This document shows positions 11,201 through 17,352 of a stretch of DNA of 64,000 nt, one piece after another. Positions within the stretch are counted from its first letter, which is position 1. Every line of letters begins with the position of its first letter. The DNA is from Methylomagnum ishizawai (GTDB lineage: Bacteria; Pseudomonadota; Gammaproteobacteria; Methylococcales; Methylococcaceae): contig NZ_FXAM01000001.1 of the NCBI RefSeq assembly GCF_900155475.1, positions 2,157,501-2,221,500 of the forward strand, in the 5' to 3' direction. A program made the translations under genes and the position numbers. The notes under the pieces were generated by a model, which made no database searches, was not told the origin of the DNA, and saw only the letters and a program-made list of their open reading frames with translations.

Positions 11201-12977
11201 GCGCCCAGCGTTCGGTGACGCCCCATTTGCTGTGGACCCGCACGATATCGCCAAGGATGCCGGTGTAATGGCGGTTGGGATCGGCCTGGCCGATGTCGTA
11301 GAGGCGGTGGCCCGAAATCAACTGCGTGGTCTGAATGTAGCCCGAACGATAGGCCATCGAACCGCCCGAGACATCCAGCACGCTGCCGGGGCGGGCGATC
11401 AAATCGCCGCTGGAGGCGATGTTGAGGGTGCCGCCCGTGGTGCTGCGTTCGTCGATGTTGCGGGCGATGCGGGCCAGGGCGCCCGAAATATCGGCGATGG
11501 GGATATGGCCGTCGGCGTCCACGTCGCGGAGGTCCACCGCGACGGTTTTGCCGTGCAGCACGCCGTCGCGCTGCAAGGGCGCGTCGCGCAATTCGTTGTT
11601 ACGGAGTTCGACCTTGACCACGTTGCGCGACATGGGCAGGGCCACATTCTTCCCGGACACATCGATGCGGCTGCCCCGGTCCAGGTAGACGCGGCTGTCG
11701 CCTTTGACGGCGGCATTGTTGGGGTCGTCGCTGGCGGTCAGATCGACCACGCCGGAATAGGCTCGCACGCTGGACTGCGCCTGGGCCAGGATGCGCTGTC
11801 CGGCGATTTCGATGTGCGAGCGGCCCTGGGTCTGGGCATCGACGGCGGTTTCCGCTTTGTTGGCGTCGAGTTCGACCGAGGTCAGGCTGTTGGGGCCGAG
11901 CGTGACCTGGGCTTTGAGCCCGAGGCCATCGCCCGCGTCCAGGGCGCGGCGGGTGGAGAGGGGTTGCAAAGCCCCTTCGGTGTTGGCCTGCGCCCCTTCC
12001 CGCGCCAACAGCCGCACCGAGCCGTTGAGCTTGACCGAGGTGCTGGCCGAGACCAAGCCGTTCTGGTTCACCGCGAAGCCGATCAGGCTGGCGTTGCCGT
12101 GCTGGGCGATGATCTTGCCGATGTTGTTGACATCGCCGCCGGTGCCGACTTCGACCAGGAGGCCGCGGATACCGGAATCGGCGTCGGCCTGTTGCAGATA
12201 GACCTTGTCCTGGGACGCGGCCACGATGACCTGGCCGTCCGGGGCTTCGATAACGCCTTGGTTGGTGATCGAGGGCGCGGCCAGGATGATGCGGCCATTG
12301 GCGGCGTGGGTGGCGATGGTCGCCCCTTGGTCCACGAAAATCTGGATTTTGACCTTCTGGCCGTGCTGGTCCAGCACCGGATTCCCGGCGGCGTCCTTGA
12401 GGTAAAGCTGCTGGGTGGTCAGGCCCTGGGCGTCGGTGGCGGAGAGGGCGGCGCTGCCGTCCTTGCCGAAACCCTGGGCCAGGCCGAGTTGCAACACCGA
12501 GTCGCTGATGTTCAAGGTGCTGGCGACCAGGGAATTGACGTTGACCTGGGCGCTTTTGCCGAACACGAAGCCGTTCTGGTTGACCAGGTAGATTTGGCCG
12601 TTGGCGGTCAGGGTGCCGTAGATGCGGCTGGGGTCGGCTTGGTGGATGTGGTTGAGCGCCACCGAGGTGGCGGCGGGTTGCTGGAATTTGACCGTGTTGC
12701 CGACGCCGATATTGAAGCTTTTCCAATCGAGGGTGGCTTTGTCGGAGAGTTGGCGGATGGTCATGGTGTTGCCCTGCACCACCGGAGCCTGGACTTGGCC
12801 CGCGCCGGGCGCGACCAGGATATCGGCGGGCACCGGCAATTCCGCCCGGCCTGGGCGCGGCCCGCCGCCGAACAACAAACCGCCCGCCAATAGGCCACGG
12901 ATGGCCACGGCCAAGGGCAGCGGCGGACTCACCCGCGCGGCGGGGAACAGGGGATGTAGGAGGTGCTTGCGCGTCAT
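2223..12977 (-). CDS. Very large filamentous haemagglutinin-family exoprotein (TpsA of two-partner secretion)
   Basis: A 3584-residue protein. After an extended signal region (hydrophobic AVAIRGLLAGGLLFGGG) comes a TPS/haemagglutination-activity domain: 'QGNTMTIRQLSDKATLDWKS', 'NIGVGNTVKFQQP', 'HIHQADPSRIYGTLTANGQI', then the diagnostic 'VNQNGFVFG' near residue 145. The rest is a long low-complexity beta-helix with repeated GD-I/L strands (GGDIR, AAGDISL, GRDI), as expected for a TpsA fibre. Such proteins are exported through a TpsB (FhaC/ShlB-like) pore; no TpsB is in this window. An AGGTGA ribosome-binding site lies before the chosen ATG. It is followed 225 bp later by the ExbB-like gene. 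The C-terminus (NGKPGCGGDPTATN) shows no obvious CdiA-type toxin domain, so an adhesin or biofilm-matrix role is more likely than contact-dependent killing. Confidence 0.93.
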   Translation of the reverse strand: MTRKHLLHPLFPAARVSPPLPLAVAIRGLLAGGLLFGGGPRPGRAELPVPADILVAPGAGQVQAPVVQGNTMTIRQLSDKATLDWKSFNIGVGNTVKFQQPAATSVALNHIHQADPSRIYGTLTANGQIYLVNQNGFVFGKSAQVNVNSLVASTLNISDSVLQLGLAQGFGKDGSAALSATDAQGLTTQQLYLKDAAGNPVLDQHGQKVKIQIFVDQGATIATHAANGRIILAAPSITNQGVIEAPDGQVIVAASQDKVYLQQADADSGIRGLLVEVGTGGDVNNIGKIIAQHGNASLIGFAVNQNGLVSASTSVKLNGSVRLLAREGAQANTEGALQPLSTRRALDAGDGLGLKAQVTLGPNSLTSVELDANKAETAVDAQTQGRSHIEIAGQRILAQAQSSVRAYSGVVDLTASDDPNNAAVKGDSRVYLDRGSRIDVSGKNVALPMSRNVVKVELRNNELRDAPLQRDGVLHGKTVAVDLRDVDADGHIPIADISGALARIARNIDERSTTGGTLNIASSGDLIARPGSVLDVSGGSMAYRSGYIQTTQLISGHRLYDIGQADPNRHYTGILGDIVRVHSKWGVTERWARAGVGLQRYEPGYVEGQDGGKLNLSAYNAMLDGYLKGQTVNGRLQRQSGTRTPGAELSIDLNQGNLQGQQDVVFAKATQAAASLGADGVFPTVPAADGSATAAALTLSAAALRGTGFTQVAIATNGKLSLERGARLALPGGGKLDLAAGGFDIEGKISAPGGEVDLKPIAIEVDGKPLPQASAIVLGPQAAISVAGRWVNDLADPVGQSRQPWTVDIAGGSVSLVTEQGDLTLLPGSRIDASGGAWLAGNTQLTAGRGGSIQLRAQTQVQGGPPSNLSLGGTVSAWGLKQGGSLDLASGAVFIGADRDAPPPQTPGVVPLVVSPASFRRGGFANYSLTANLDGLTVADGLELHPLQRNLALPDNATGLHSLDHLPAGTHAITLPDDLRGAANLSLQVAHSAEQNRDGVLSVGKNAQIAVDRLGAVKLTSDTSIHVEGGIDAPAGSIALDLVKPTAGDHGFYAAQAIWLGRDSRLSARGVFAPARDATGLRTGEVLPGGSVDLTARRGYIVAETGSRIDVSGTAATLQFRDDPDTPHIGERSIPSDGGSIHLTAGEGLVADGAFLAQGGGAGASGGSLKLELNGTLRGKPTDLIPGGVFPDDRNPDAPRSLIVAADASPALPSTLNFGQDLPTADFSGLGQLSAERIDAAGFGTLTLRTDAVNINNAYVGSIRFQGAAQLTADRQITLDSPTLAWSADSGGTVGLVAPLVQLGSTQSRVDTLSGSSVLASKLAPDAVAGAGRLQVSAQGIDLVGGLSFDGFGQVALNSAGDIRAIGIRQAKEAKDYRGELHLAGDLSLLAQQVYPTTLSDYALTLTGDAATLSVQSSGGERAPVYSAGGSLTVNAGNIVQAGVVVAPFGQIKLNAAKLLQLSSGSLTSVSGAGLTVPFGRGSGGLNWLYPLDSTGLINRAIDTPPEKRIALDGQTVRLQPDAIVDLAGGGDLLAYEFITGPGGSNDVLDPTDAAFSAKFAVIPGVRGISTPYDPLEFPASGLQVGDSVHLSGGSGLPAGDYTLLPAHYALLPGAYLVTPETGTRDLNPGQSYQLADGSTVVAGRYQVADTGLRDARWQGFAVAPGATARLYSEYHDYSANSFFTAQAAKSDNGTVPRLPMDAGSLALSAATALTLDASVYAPAAVGGRGGGVDISADHLAVVGQAAGLTQQPQGTVAVLADDLDRLGVESLLLGGLRSQEAKGQRISVTADSVTVSGDADLAGREIILAAKDEVKIEAGAVVASTGSTGGKADTLLVSNRVAGDAPANSDGALLRVSSLDQVEVVRDPTTTGDTGVLSVARGARLQSAGSILLDSTQDTRFAGSFAMRGGALSLKSSQISLGDAPAHTGGLALSGTQLAVDDLRLISAGAINLYGEVSVSAKTLSLEAAALNGYGTGNTAHLSAGTLAWSNPAAATTHATGSGDGSLNLDAGRIELGGGQYAITGFGQVNLNANEALLAQAAPQTAAGSTSTGPTVGQLAVAGDLTLNAGHISGDSGATLAIDASGHKLTLGATPAPTDAAQTTGLGVSLKLTADSIAGAGRFDLPAGLLNLTARSGDLTLASGTAIDVSGRAVAIGSQTRYVPAGQVTLSATQGNIALESGASLKLAGATVAAGSDQTSDAGSLAVQAPQGRFDWNGNLSANAPATGSRAGRFTLDVVATGSTADQDSGAALSGLNAKLAAAGFTDMVSIRQRTGNVMLAAGQTLTAHRFDLAVDQGSARIAGRIDASGATAGTVSVQAAQGIALTSGAAIDAHAHSAGEKGGSVTLDTVATGLDDTHSGRLDLAAASTLDVSGGAGGDGGSVHLRTGRDEATGAVNASAIDTRITGSARTVLEATRVYTGVGVIDAAAIAQYQADTAAFMAQAQAPADHSGAGVLLAPGLDIRNSGDLALNSVWDFMAKATDPATGTQTALWRWDGVPGYLRLDAGGDLKINAALSDGFAIAALPDPLNIVLPDQPGTLRFQDVIQPGYSWSYQLQAGRDVLLANQYQVPNSLDATTALSKQVVVRTGTGDIDIQAGRDITFVADAQDSTKAAAVYTMGRPADYSWGDLLLGNIPGVPKPDPNMQLADYLRGLDSTQMASLLRWGYLNEYQVAWAFLAEYPTHGGNIDLSAGGDIRGIQTGQLSSDWLVRSGTWNDDPNDTGKTPTAWGINISGTTANTTNITVGDDGQPNSDSTGTPITDASGNPITDEHGNPIALNEQGNRYFNQNVGALGGGDVTVRAGGDVADLSVMIPTTGKPMGVLTTPGNGGKPNTGPTAGLDSQWLENGTVVQGGGNLAVQAGGDIRGGEFYTGQGAGLLEAGGSIRAADSGLASIVELGDARFDLKARQDVVLGTALNPTLLPQRVIPDAASGQTADFITYDPTSAVNLWSAAGHITLQGGLDAWKTVKNYSQDELAEFNLALYPGTLKAVAARGDIRIDGSINLYPSPQGQLELLAGNDLTTDNPDDNALTVNLSDADPASFPSVALPVTQLVGNADNPILLNQRLDPSNPATSVIHAATPVHSGDTPPALLVAGQGDIAVSGGSRIRFFLSKPTQVQAGRDIRNVSFYTQNLAAGDISLIQAQRDIGFDTSLDNNGNVNGLDQRIQQSGPGRLQVLAGRDINLGSSVGILSVGNLSNPALSSTGASIDILAGLSDPLDLKSFFDAYLAPDSAYLKTLALPGDDTFAQLSPADKLAYLESLPNTTQLGLVQKILFSEIKLAAAAAAKAPEGQRKALYQRGFDAIAKLFPGDQYSGDLGLVFSQIKSFSGGDINLATPGGKVDVGLAGKVAGLQKSADQLGIVVQGQGDLNAFAKGDFNVNQSRVFTMGGGDIALWSSAGSIDAGKGAKSAISAPPPTTTLDDKGNIVTLFPPIVSGSGIQAITPADGSGKQGNVYLAAPAGVVNAGEAGISGGRVVIAASAVIGASNIQASGGTVGVPTAVAPPVIPGGVAGAAAGAAKAATQSGGLDDPGKAQAENESLAKAQAVGNSLLNADVVGYGQCSVTDVRNGKPGCGGDPTATN

Positions 12978-13076
12978 CGCGTTTTCACCTGGCGTCGGCT
13001 GGCCTGGGCCATTCGGTTTCCGTTATCGATGGGGTGTCGCCGGTGCTGGGGACCGGCGGTCCATGGGGATGCGGGT

Positions 13077-13100
13077 GGGGGGGCGGAAGCCCGCCCCCCG
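13077..13100 (-). terminator. Strong GC hairpin after the exported protein gene
   Basis: A G-run/C-run inverted repeat (GGGGGGCGG / CCGCCCCCC with a 4-base loop) sits about 25 bp past the stop of the upstream minus-strand gene. There is no T-run after it, so it is a stability or attenuation hairpin or a weak terminator. A second smaller inverted repeat (CGCCGGT/ACCGGCG, 13038-13058) lies in the same gap. Confidence 0.45.
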
Positions 13101-13122
13101 GTCCTGCCTTGGGCGGGTTTCC

Positions 13123-14751
13123 TTAGGGAAGCTTCACCGTGCCCAGCTTGCCGCCGTTGACGACCGGCAGCAGCCAGTCGTTCAACGCGCCATTGACATG
13201 GGTGTAGGGGATGATCGGGTTGTTGGGATCGAAGGCCGCGCTGAGGGTCTTGACGCTGGAATCGGTGCTGACGCCGAACAGGCCGGTCGCGCCGATGACA
13301 CTGCCCAACTGGGCGTTGACCTGGGCGGCGGCGCTGGGCGAACCCAGGACGGCGGCCAGTTTCTTGAGGATCAGCAACTTGTCGCCGGTGGGGATTAGGC
13401 CGGTGAAGGTCGCGGTCGCGCCGGTATAGGTTTTACGCCATTGCAGGGTTTGTTCCGCCCACAGCGGGTAGCCGCCGATATGGATGTTCGCCAGGGTCGG
13501 GGCATAGCTGTCGATGCGGACGTAGCGGTAATCCTTGGCGTAGCTCGGGTTCCAGTCGGTGCTTTGCTCGGCCACGCCCCAGCGCTTGGGCGGGGTGCCG
13601 CCGGAAACCGCGGGCGGGTTCAGGCCGCTGACGTTGGTGCCGTTCTGCCAATCCAGCAAGACCTGTTCTTGCTGGGAAGCGCCCGGTGCCTGGGTGACAT
13701 AGGGCAGGGCCAAGGGGTTCAACAAGGTCGGTTGGCTGGCGGGCGGAAAGGCGCTGGCGAGGGTGGGATAGTTCAGGAGCTTGGCGCTGAAGGCGGCACC
13801 GACCGCGGCCCCCTTGTTGCGGTTGCCCATGCTGACCGGGGAGACGGCGCTGGAGCCGCTACCGACCTGGGTGGGGAGGGTGATGCCATTGGCCGAGGCG
13901 ATCTCCGGCAGGGTTTTCCCGACCCCGGCCGAATTGAACACTACCACGCTATCCCAGGACTTGATCTTGCCGGCGATGAGCGAGGCCGCGAACTGGCGGG
14001 TCAGGGTCGGGATGCGGGCCGCTTGGTTATACGAGCCCAAGGGGGTGGTGGAAGGCAGGGTGCCGCTATAAATCTGGGCCGCCTGCAACACCTTGTAGAA
14101 ATCTTTGGTCACGGCGAGGCCATAGGTCAAGCCGCCCGCCGGGGTGACGGCGAGGCGCGCGCTCACTTCGCTGGGCACGGTTTCCGTGGTGCTGAACACA
14201 TCGCCCACCCCGGTGCCGGACGGCTGCGGGTAGTTGCCGCCGGTCAGGATGCTCGGGTTCACGCCAGTGATGCCCGCGTCGGCATACTGGCCGGTCTGGG
14301 TGCCCGAGACCACGTAGCGGTTGTTGGTCGCGTCGAAGGTCCAGGAATTGGCCGGGGTGAAATCCAATTGCTTCACGGTCGGGGGCGGGTCTTGGATCAG
14401 GGGGATCACGCCATAGCCGGCCCCGCCGTTGGAACGCTTGTAGATGAGGACGTTGACCGAGGCACTGGACAGGCCCGGCACCTTGCTGGTGTTGGTGGTG
14501 AAGAAATAGGCGCGGTATTTGGAGCCGTTGGGGTTGCCGTTGTCGTAGTAGATGTCCAGGGTGCCGGAGGCGGCGAGGTTGTCGGCGATGAGCTTGTCCA
14601 GGGCGGGGTCTTGCGCGGCCCCGCCGGCCAGGTAGATGGTGTGGGCCGCGTCGGGTAGCGGGGTGGTGGGCGGCAGGGCGAGGGCGCTTTGCGCTCCCAC
14701 CCAAAGGCCCACCGCCGCCGCCGATTGCTTCAGGCCGTTGCTTTGTTTCAT
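13123..14751 (-). CDS. Exported protein of unknown function, possible periplasmic-binding-protein fold
   Basis: A 542-residue protein with a signal peptide (MKQSNGLKQSAAAVGLWVGAQSALA). I chose the ATG at 14751 because a GAGGAA ribosome-binding site precedes it; an in-frame start 30 bp upstream has none. The body has features loosely like phosphate/substrate-binding proteins of the PstS type ('HTIYLAGGAAQDPALDKLIADNL' region; 'GGNYPQPSGTGVGDVFS'; 'VGSGSSAVSP'; a hydrophobic C-terminus with 'LLPVVNGGKLG'), but no diagnostic motif is certain. It lies between the PKD-protein pair and the TpsA gene on the same strand and may belong to that surface operon. Function is not assigned. Confidence 0.75.
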   Translation of the reverse strand: MKQSNGLKQSAAAVGLWVGAQSALALPPTTPLPDAAHTIYLAGGAAQDPALDKLIADNLAASGTLDIYYDNGNPNGSKYRAYFFTTNTSKVPGLSSASVNVLIYKRSNGGAGYGVIPLIQDPPPTVKQLDFTPANSWTFDATNNRYVVSGTQTGQYADAGITGVNPSILTGGNYPQPSGTGVGDVFSTTETVPSEVSARLAVTPAGGLTYGLAVTKDFYKVLQAAQIYSGTLPSTTPLGSYNQAARIPTLTRQFAASLIAGKIKSWDSVVVFNSAGVGKTLPEIASANGITLPTQVGSGSSAVSPVSMGNRNKGAAVGAAFSAKLLNYPTLASAFPPASQPTLLNPLALPYVTQAPGASQQEQVLLDWQNGTNVSGLNPPAVSGGTPPKRWGVAEQSTDWNPSYAKDYRYVRIDSYAPTLANIHIGGYPLWAEQTLQWRKTYTGATATFTGLIPTGDKLLILKKLAAVLGSPSAAAQVNAQLGSVIGATGLFGVSTDSSVKTLSAAFDPNNPIIPYTHVNGALNDWLLPVVNGGKLGTVKLP

Positions 14752-15381
14752 AGTGATTCCTCGATGTTTTCCAAGGCCCAAGCTACCGGGCCGTCAATAT
14801 CTCGATTAAGTCGAACCAATCAGTATGCGCCCAGGAATATTGGGGAGCTTGCCGCTCATTGATAATCCCTTGTTTAAACCTTTTTATGGGTTTATGTTTT
14901 TCCTGTTCAAAGCGCTGTTAGCCGCCAAGAGGGTCCACCGTTGCAAGTCGGAGCTGGGGTCTTGGCTCGGTTTATAATATAAAAGCCTAAAAACCAGTCG
15001 GCCAAGAATTTCGGGTTATAAACATAGTTGGTTGGGTGGGTGATCCAGTTTGATTGTCCGTCTATCCAATATAATGGATTGATATTGCGTACCGGGCTAT
15101 CCAGGGTATTCCCATCGCGGGGCCTATAAAATTATCTACGCACCCGGTTCGATCTGAATCCGATATTTCGGCAGGGATGGCGAACGTGCCGAATCCACCG
15201 CTATAGCTTGATCCGCGCCGCCCTGCGAACCGCGAAACCTTGCCGTCCGTGGCCTGGATTCCGGCGTTCCCTGCCGGAGTGACGTAAAAGCGTTGCGCGA
15301 ACCTGTTCGATAATCCCGGCATCGCGGGGCACGGGAATGTCCCGGCCTGTATTCCCGCGTGGAATTGAAGGGCGATGTTGT
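14752..15381. other. 630-bp gene-free interval with promoter-like and palindromic sequence
   Basis: No credible gene is seen. The part nearest the exported-protein gene is AT-rich (TTTATAATATAAAAG near 14970) and probably holds its promoter. The part nearest the PKD gene (about 15240-15360) is rich in short inverted repeats: CCGGC/GCCGG at 15261-15277, CGAAC/GTTCG near 15297-15308, and CGGGAAT/ATTCCCG at 15332-15357. These resemble the dispersed palindromic 'CTCCGGCAGGG…GGAATCCAGG' type repeats found between genes in many proteobacteria. An open frame at 15062-15430 crosses this repeat and is judged spurious. Confidence 0.5.
15256..15357. repeat. Cluster of short inverted repeats, probable dispersed intergenic repeat
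   Basis: Three nested or adjacent palindromes lie within 100 bp. One of them includes ACGGGAATGTCCCG (15331-15344), which recurs with one change at 35357-35370 in another intergenic space. That it is a genome-wide repeat family is inference from its look and from this single recurrence. Confidence 0.45.
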
Positions 15382-17352
15382 TTAGCCGCCGGGTATGGCC
15401 TGCACGGAGATATTCGACACCTCGTCGCAACTCGCGGGATTTTTAATATCCTGGCACGCCTGGATCACCCCTTGCCGGGTAATATCGCGCTTGCCGGGTT
15501 TCCAAAGGTAGGTGCCTTTTTTCAGGGAAACCCGCGCCAAGGGTTTGAAACGCCGTCCGTCGGGGGAGAATCTCAAGGCCACCTTGGCTTTGTTCCCCAA
15601 TTGGAAGCCGGTGATGGCGATGGTTTGGGCGCGGCCCGCCAGCCAGGTGGTCGGGGCGTTCAGGACCACGCCGGGGCCGGCTTTCACCTGGATTTCGGTC
15701 GAGGCGTCGGCTCCGAGCCCGTCGGCCACGATCAGCTTGAAGCGGTAGATGCCGGGGGCGGCGGCGGTGAAACGGGCCACGGCGGCATCGGCGGGATCGG
15801 GCCGGGCCGTGGTCGGGCCCGCGAGCGGAATCCAGGCGTAGACCAGGGCGTCGCCGTCGGGATCGCTGCTGCCGCTGCCGTCCAGCACCACGGCGGCTCC
15901 TTGGCCGACACGGGCGTCGGCGCTGGCCCGCGCCACCGGGGCGTGGTTGGGGTCCACCGTGATGGTGGCGGTGGCGCTGGCGCTGGCCCCGTGGTTGTCG
16001 ATGACGGTGAGCTTGAAGACGTAAGCGCCCACCACCTCGGCTTTGAACCGGGCGCTGGCGCTATCGGCCCCGTTCAAGACCGGCGTGGCCGGTCCCGAAA
16101 CCCATTCCCAGCGGTAGGCCAGGCTGTCGCCCGCGTCGGGGTCGGTGCTGGTGCCGCCGTCCAATGTGACCAGGGTGCCGGTGTTGACCGTGGCCTGGGC
16201 GGGGGTGGCGTTTGCCACCGGCGGATGGTTGACCGGGGGCGTGAGGGTCACGGTGACGCTGGCCGAGGCGCTGGCCCCGTGGTTGTCGGTGACGGTCAGG
16301 CTGAAGCTGTAATCGCCGATGGCCGTGGCCTTGAAGCTGGCGGTGGCGGTGTCCGCCCCACCCAGGTTGACCGTGGCGGGACCGCCGGTCTGGGTCCAGG
16401 CATAGCTCAGGGTGTTGTTGCGGTCGGGGTCGGTGCTGGCGCTGCCGTCCAGGGCGACCGGGGTGCCGGTGACCGCCGTGTCGGGGGCCGCGATCTTGGG
16501 TTCGGGCGGGTGGTTGGTCGGCGGGGGCGGGGGTTCGCCGCCCGCCGGGACGTAGACCAATTGTCCGGCCTGGGTCAGTTGGATGGTGCCGAGCGGGGTG
16601 ATGGCGTTGGGGTTGCCGGGTTGGAGCGAGGGATTGGTGATCCAGAACACCTGGCCCTCGGTGCCCGCGCCCGCGATGGCGGTGTTGCCGGTGCCGTCGG
16701 CGTTGCCCACGACGATCCCGGAACCGCCCAGATTGTTCCATGAGGCGGCATCCCAGGCGGCGGCGTCGTCCGGGCCGATCAGGACGGTGTCCGTGCCCGC
16801 GGTGGGGGTGGCTCCCGCCGCGGCCAGGGCGGTGTTCACCGCGTTCCAATAGGACTGGACGCCGTTGTTCAGGGTGTTGTTGAGGTCGTTGACATCGGTG
16901 CTGAAGATGTCGGCCGCCGTGCCGGACGCGACCAGGCCCCATTGCGCGTTGCCGTCGATGGAATCGTCGAAGGGCAGTTCCACGCCGTTCTGGTCGAGGT
17001 TGGCCTTGCCGTTGTCCGGGTTCTGGTAGAGGGCGTAGGCGGCGACCAGGTTGAAGGTCAGCGGGTCTTGGCTGATGGCGAGGTAGTTGGGATCGGCGGA
17101 CAGGTCGAACTGGGGGACCGCGTTGCCTTGCACCAAATCGGAATAGCGCCAATGGGTATTGACCAGCAGGGTTTTGCCTTGGTTGGGGGAAGCGCCGGCG
17201 GCGGTATCGACGATGACCACCAGCGTATCGCCCGGACTCGGGATGCCGGAACCGCCGAGGGTGACGCCATCGTTCAAGGTGCTGGCCGTCGCGGTCCCGG
17301 CCAGGGTCCAGCAGAACGCGCCGGTCAGGAGTCCGGTCCAGTGGTATTTCAT
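15382..17352 (-). CDS. PKD-repeat exported protein, shorter of a tandem pair (three PKD domains)
   Basis: A 656-residue protein with a signal peptide (ending TATAS), then an uncharacterised N-terminal domain of about 235 residues (STLNDGVTLGG, GKTLLVNTHWRYSDLVQG, NGKANLDQNG, VNDLNNTLNNGVQSYW). A proline-rich linker (EPPPPPTNHPP) leads to three PKD beta-sandwich domains, each with a NHPP/NHAP start, LDGSASTDPD core and an AYVFKLTVIDNHG-like end. A C-terminal domain of about 95 residues (PTTWLAGRAQTIAITGFQLG, YLWKPGKRDI, then two cysteines) closes it. The start overlaps the stop of the upstream paralogue (ATGA), so translation is coupled. Both ends match the paralogue, so they are a duplicated family with a variable number of PKD repeats. 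A surface or matrix role is inferred. Confidence 0.85.
   Translation of the reverse strand: MKYHWTGLLTGAFCWTLAGTATASTLNDGVTLGGSGIPSPGDTLVVIVDTAAGASPNQGKTLLVNTHWRYSDLVQGNAVPQFDLSADPNYLAISQDPLTFNLVAAYALYQNPDNGKANLDQNGVELPFDDSIDGNAQWGLVASGTAADIFSTDVNDLNNTLNNGVQSYWNAVNTALAAAGATPTAGTDTVLIGPDDAAAWDAASWNNLGGSGIVVGNADGTGNTAIAGAGTEGQVFWITNPSLQPGNPNAITPLGTIQLTQAGQLVYVPAGGEPPPPPTNHPPEPKIAAPDTAVTGTPVALDGSASTDPDRNNTLSYAWTQTGGPATVNLGGADTATASFKATAIGDYSFSLTVTDNHGASASASVTVTLTPPVNHPPVANATPAQATVNTGTLVTLDGGTSTDPDAGDSLAYRWEWVSGPATPVLNGADSASARFKAEVVGAYVFKLTVIDNHGASASATATITVDPNHAPVARASADARVGQGAAVVLDGSGSSDPDGDALVYAWIPLAGPTTARPDPADAAVARFTAAAPGIYRFKLIVADGLGADASTEIQVKAGPGVVLNAPTTWLAGRAQTIAITGFQLGNKAKVALRFSPDGRRFKPLARVSLKKGTYLWKPGKRDITRQGVIQACQDIKNPASCDEVSNISVQAIPGG

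Noticed and set aside
2223-12977. Contact-dependent inhibition (CdiA) system
   Set aside because: No VENN-type motif, C-terminal toxin or immunity gene is seen; the C-terminus is an ordinary low-complexity tail.
15062-15430. 122-residue minus-strand open frame between the PKD and exported-protein genes
   Set aside because: It crosses a palindromic repeat, overlaps the end of the PKD gene and has no ribosome-binding site or family features.
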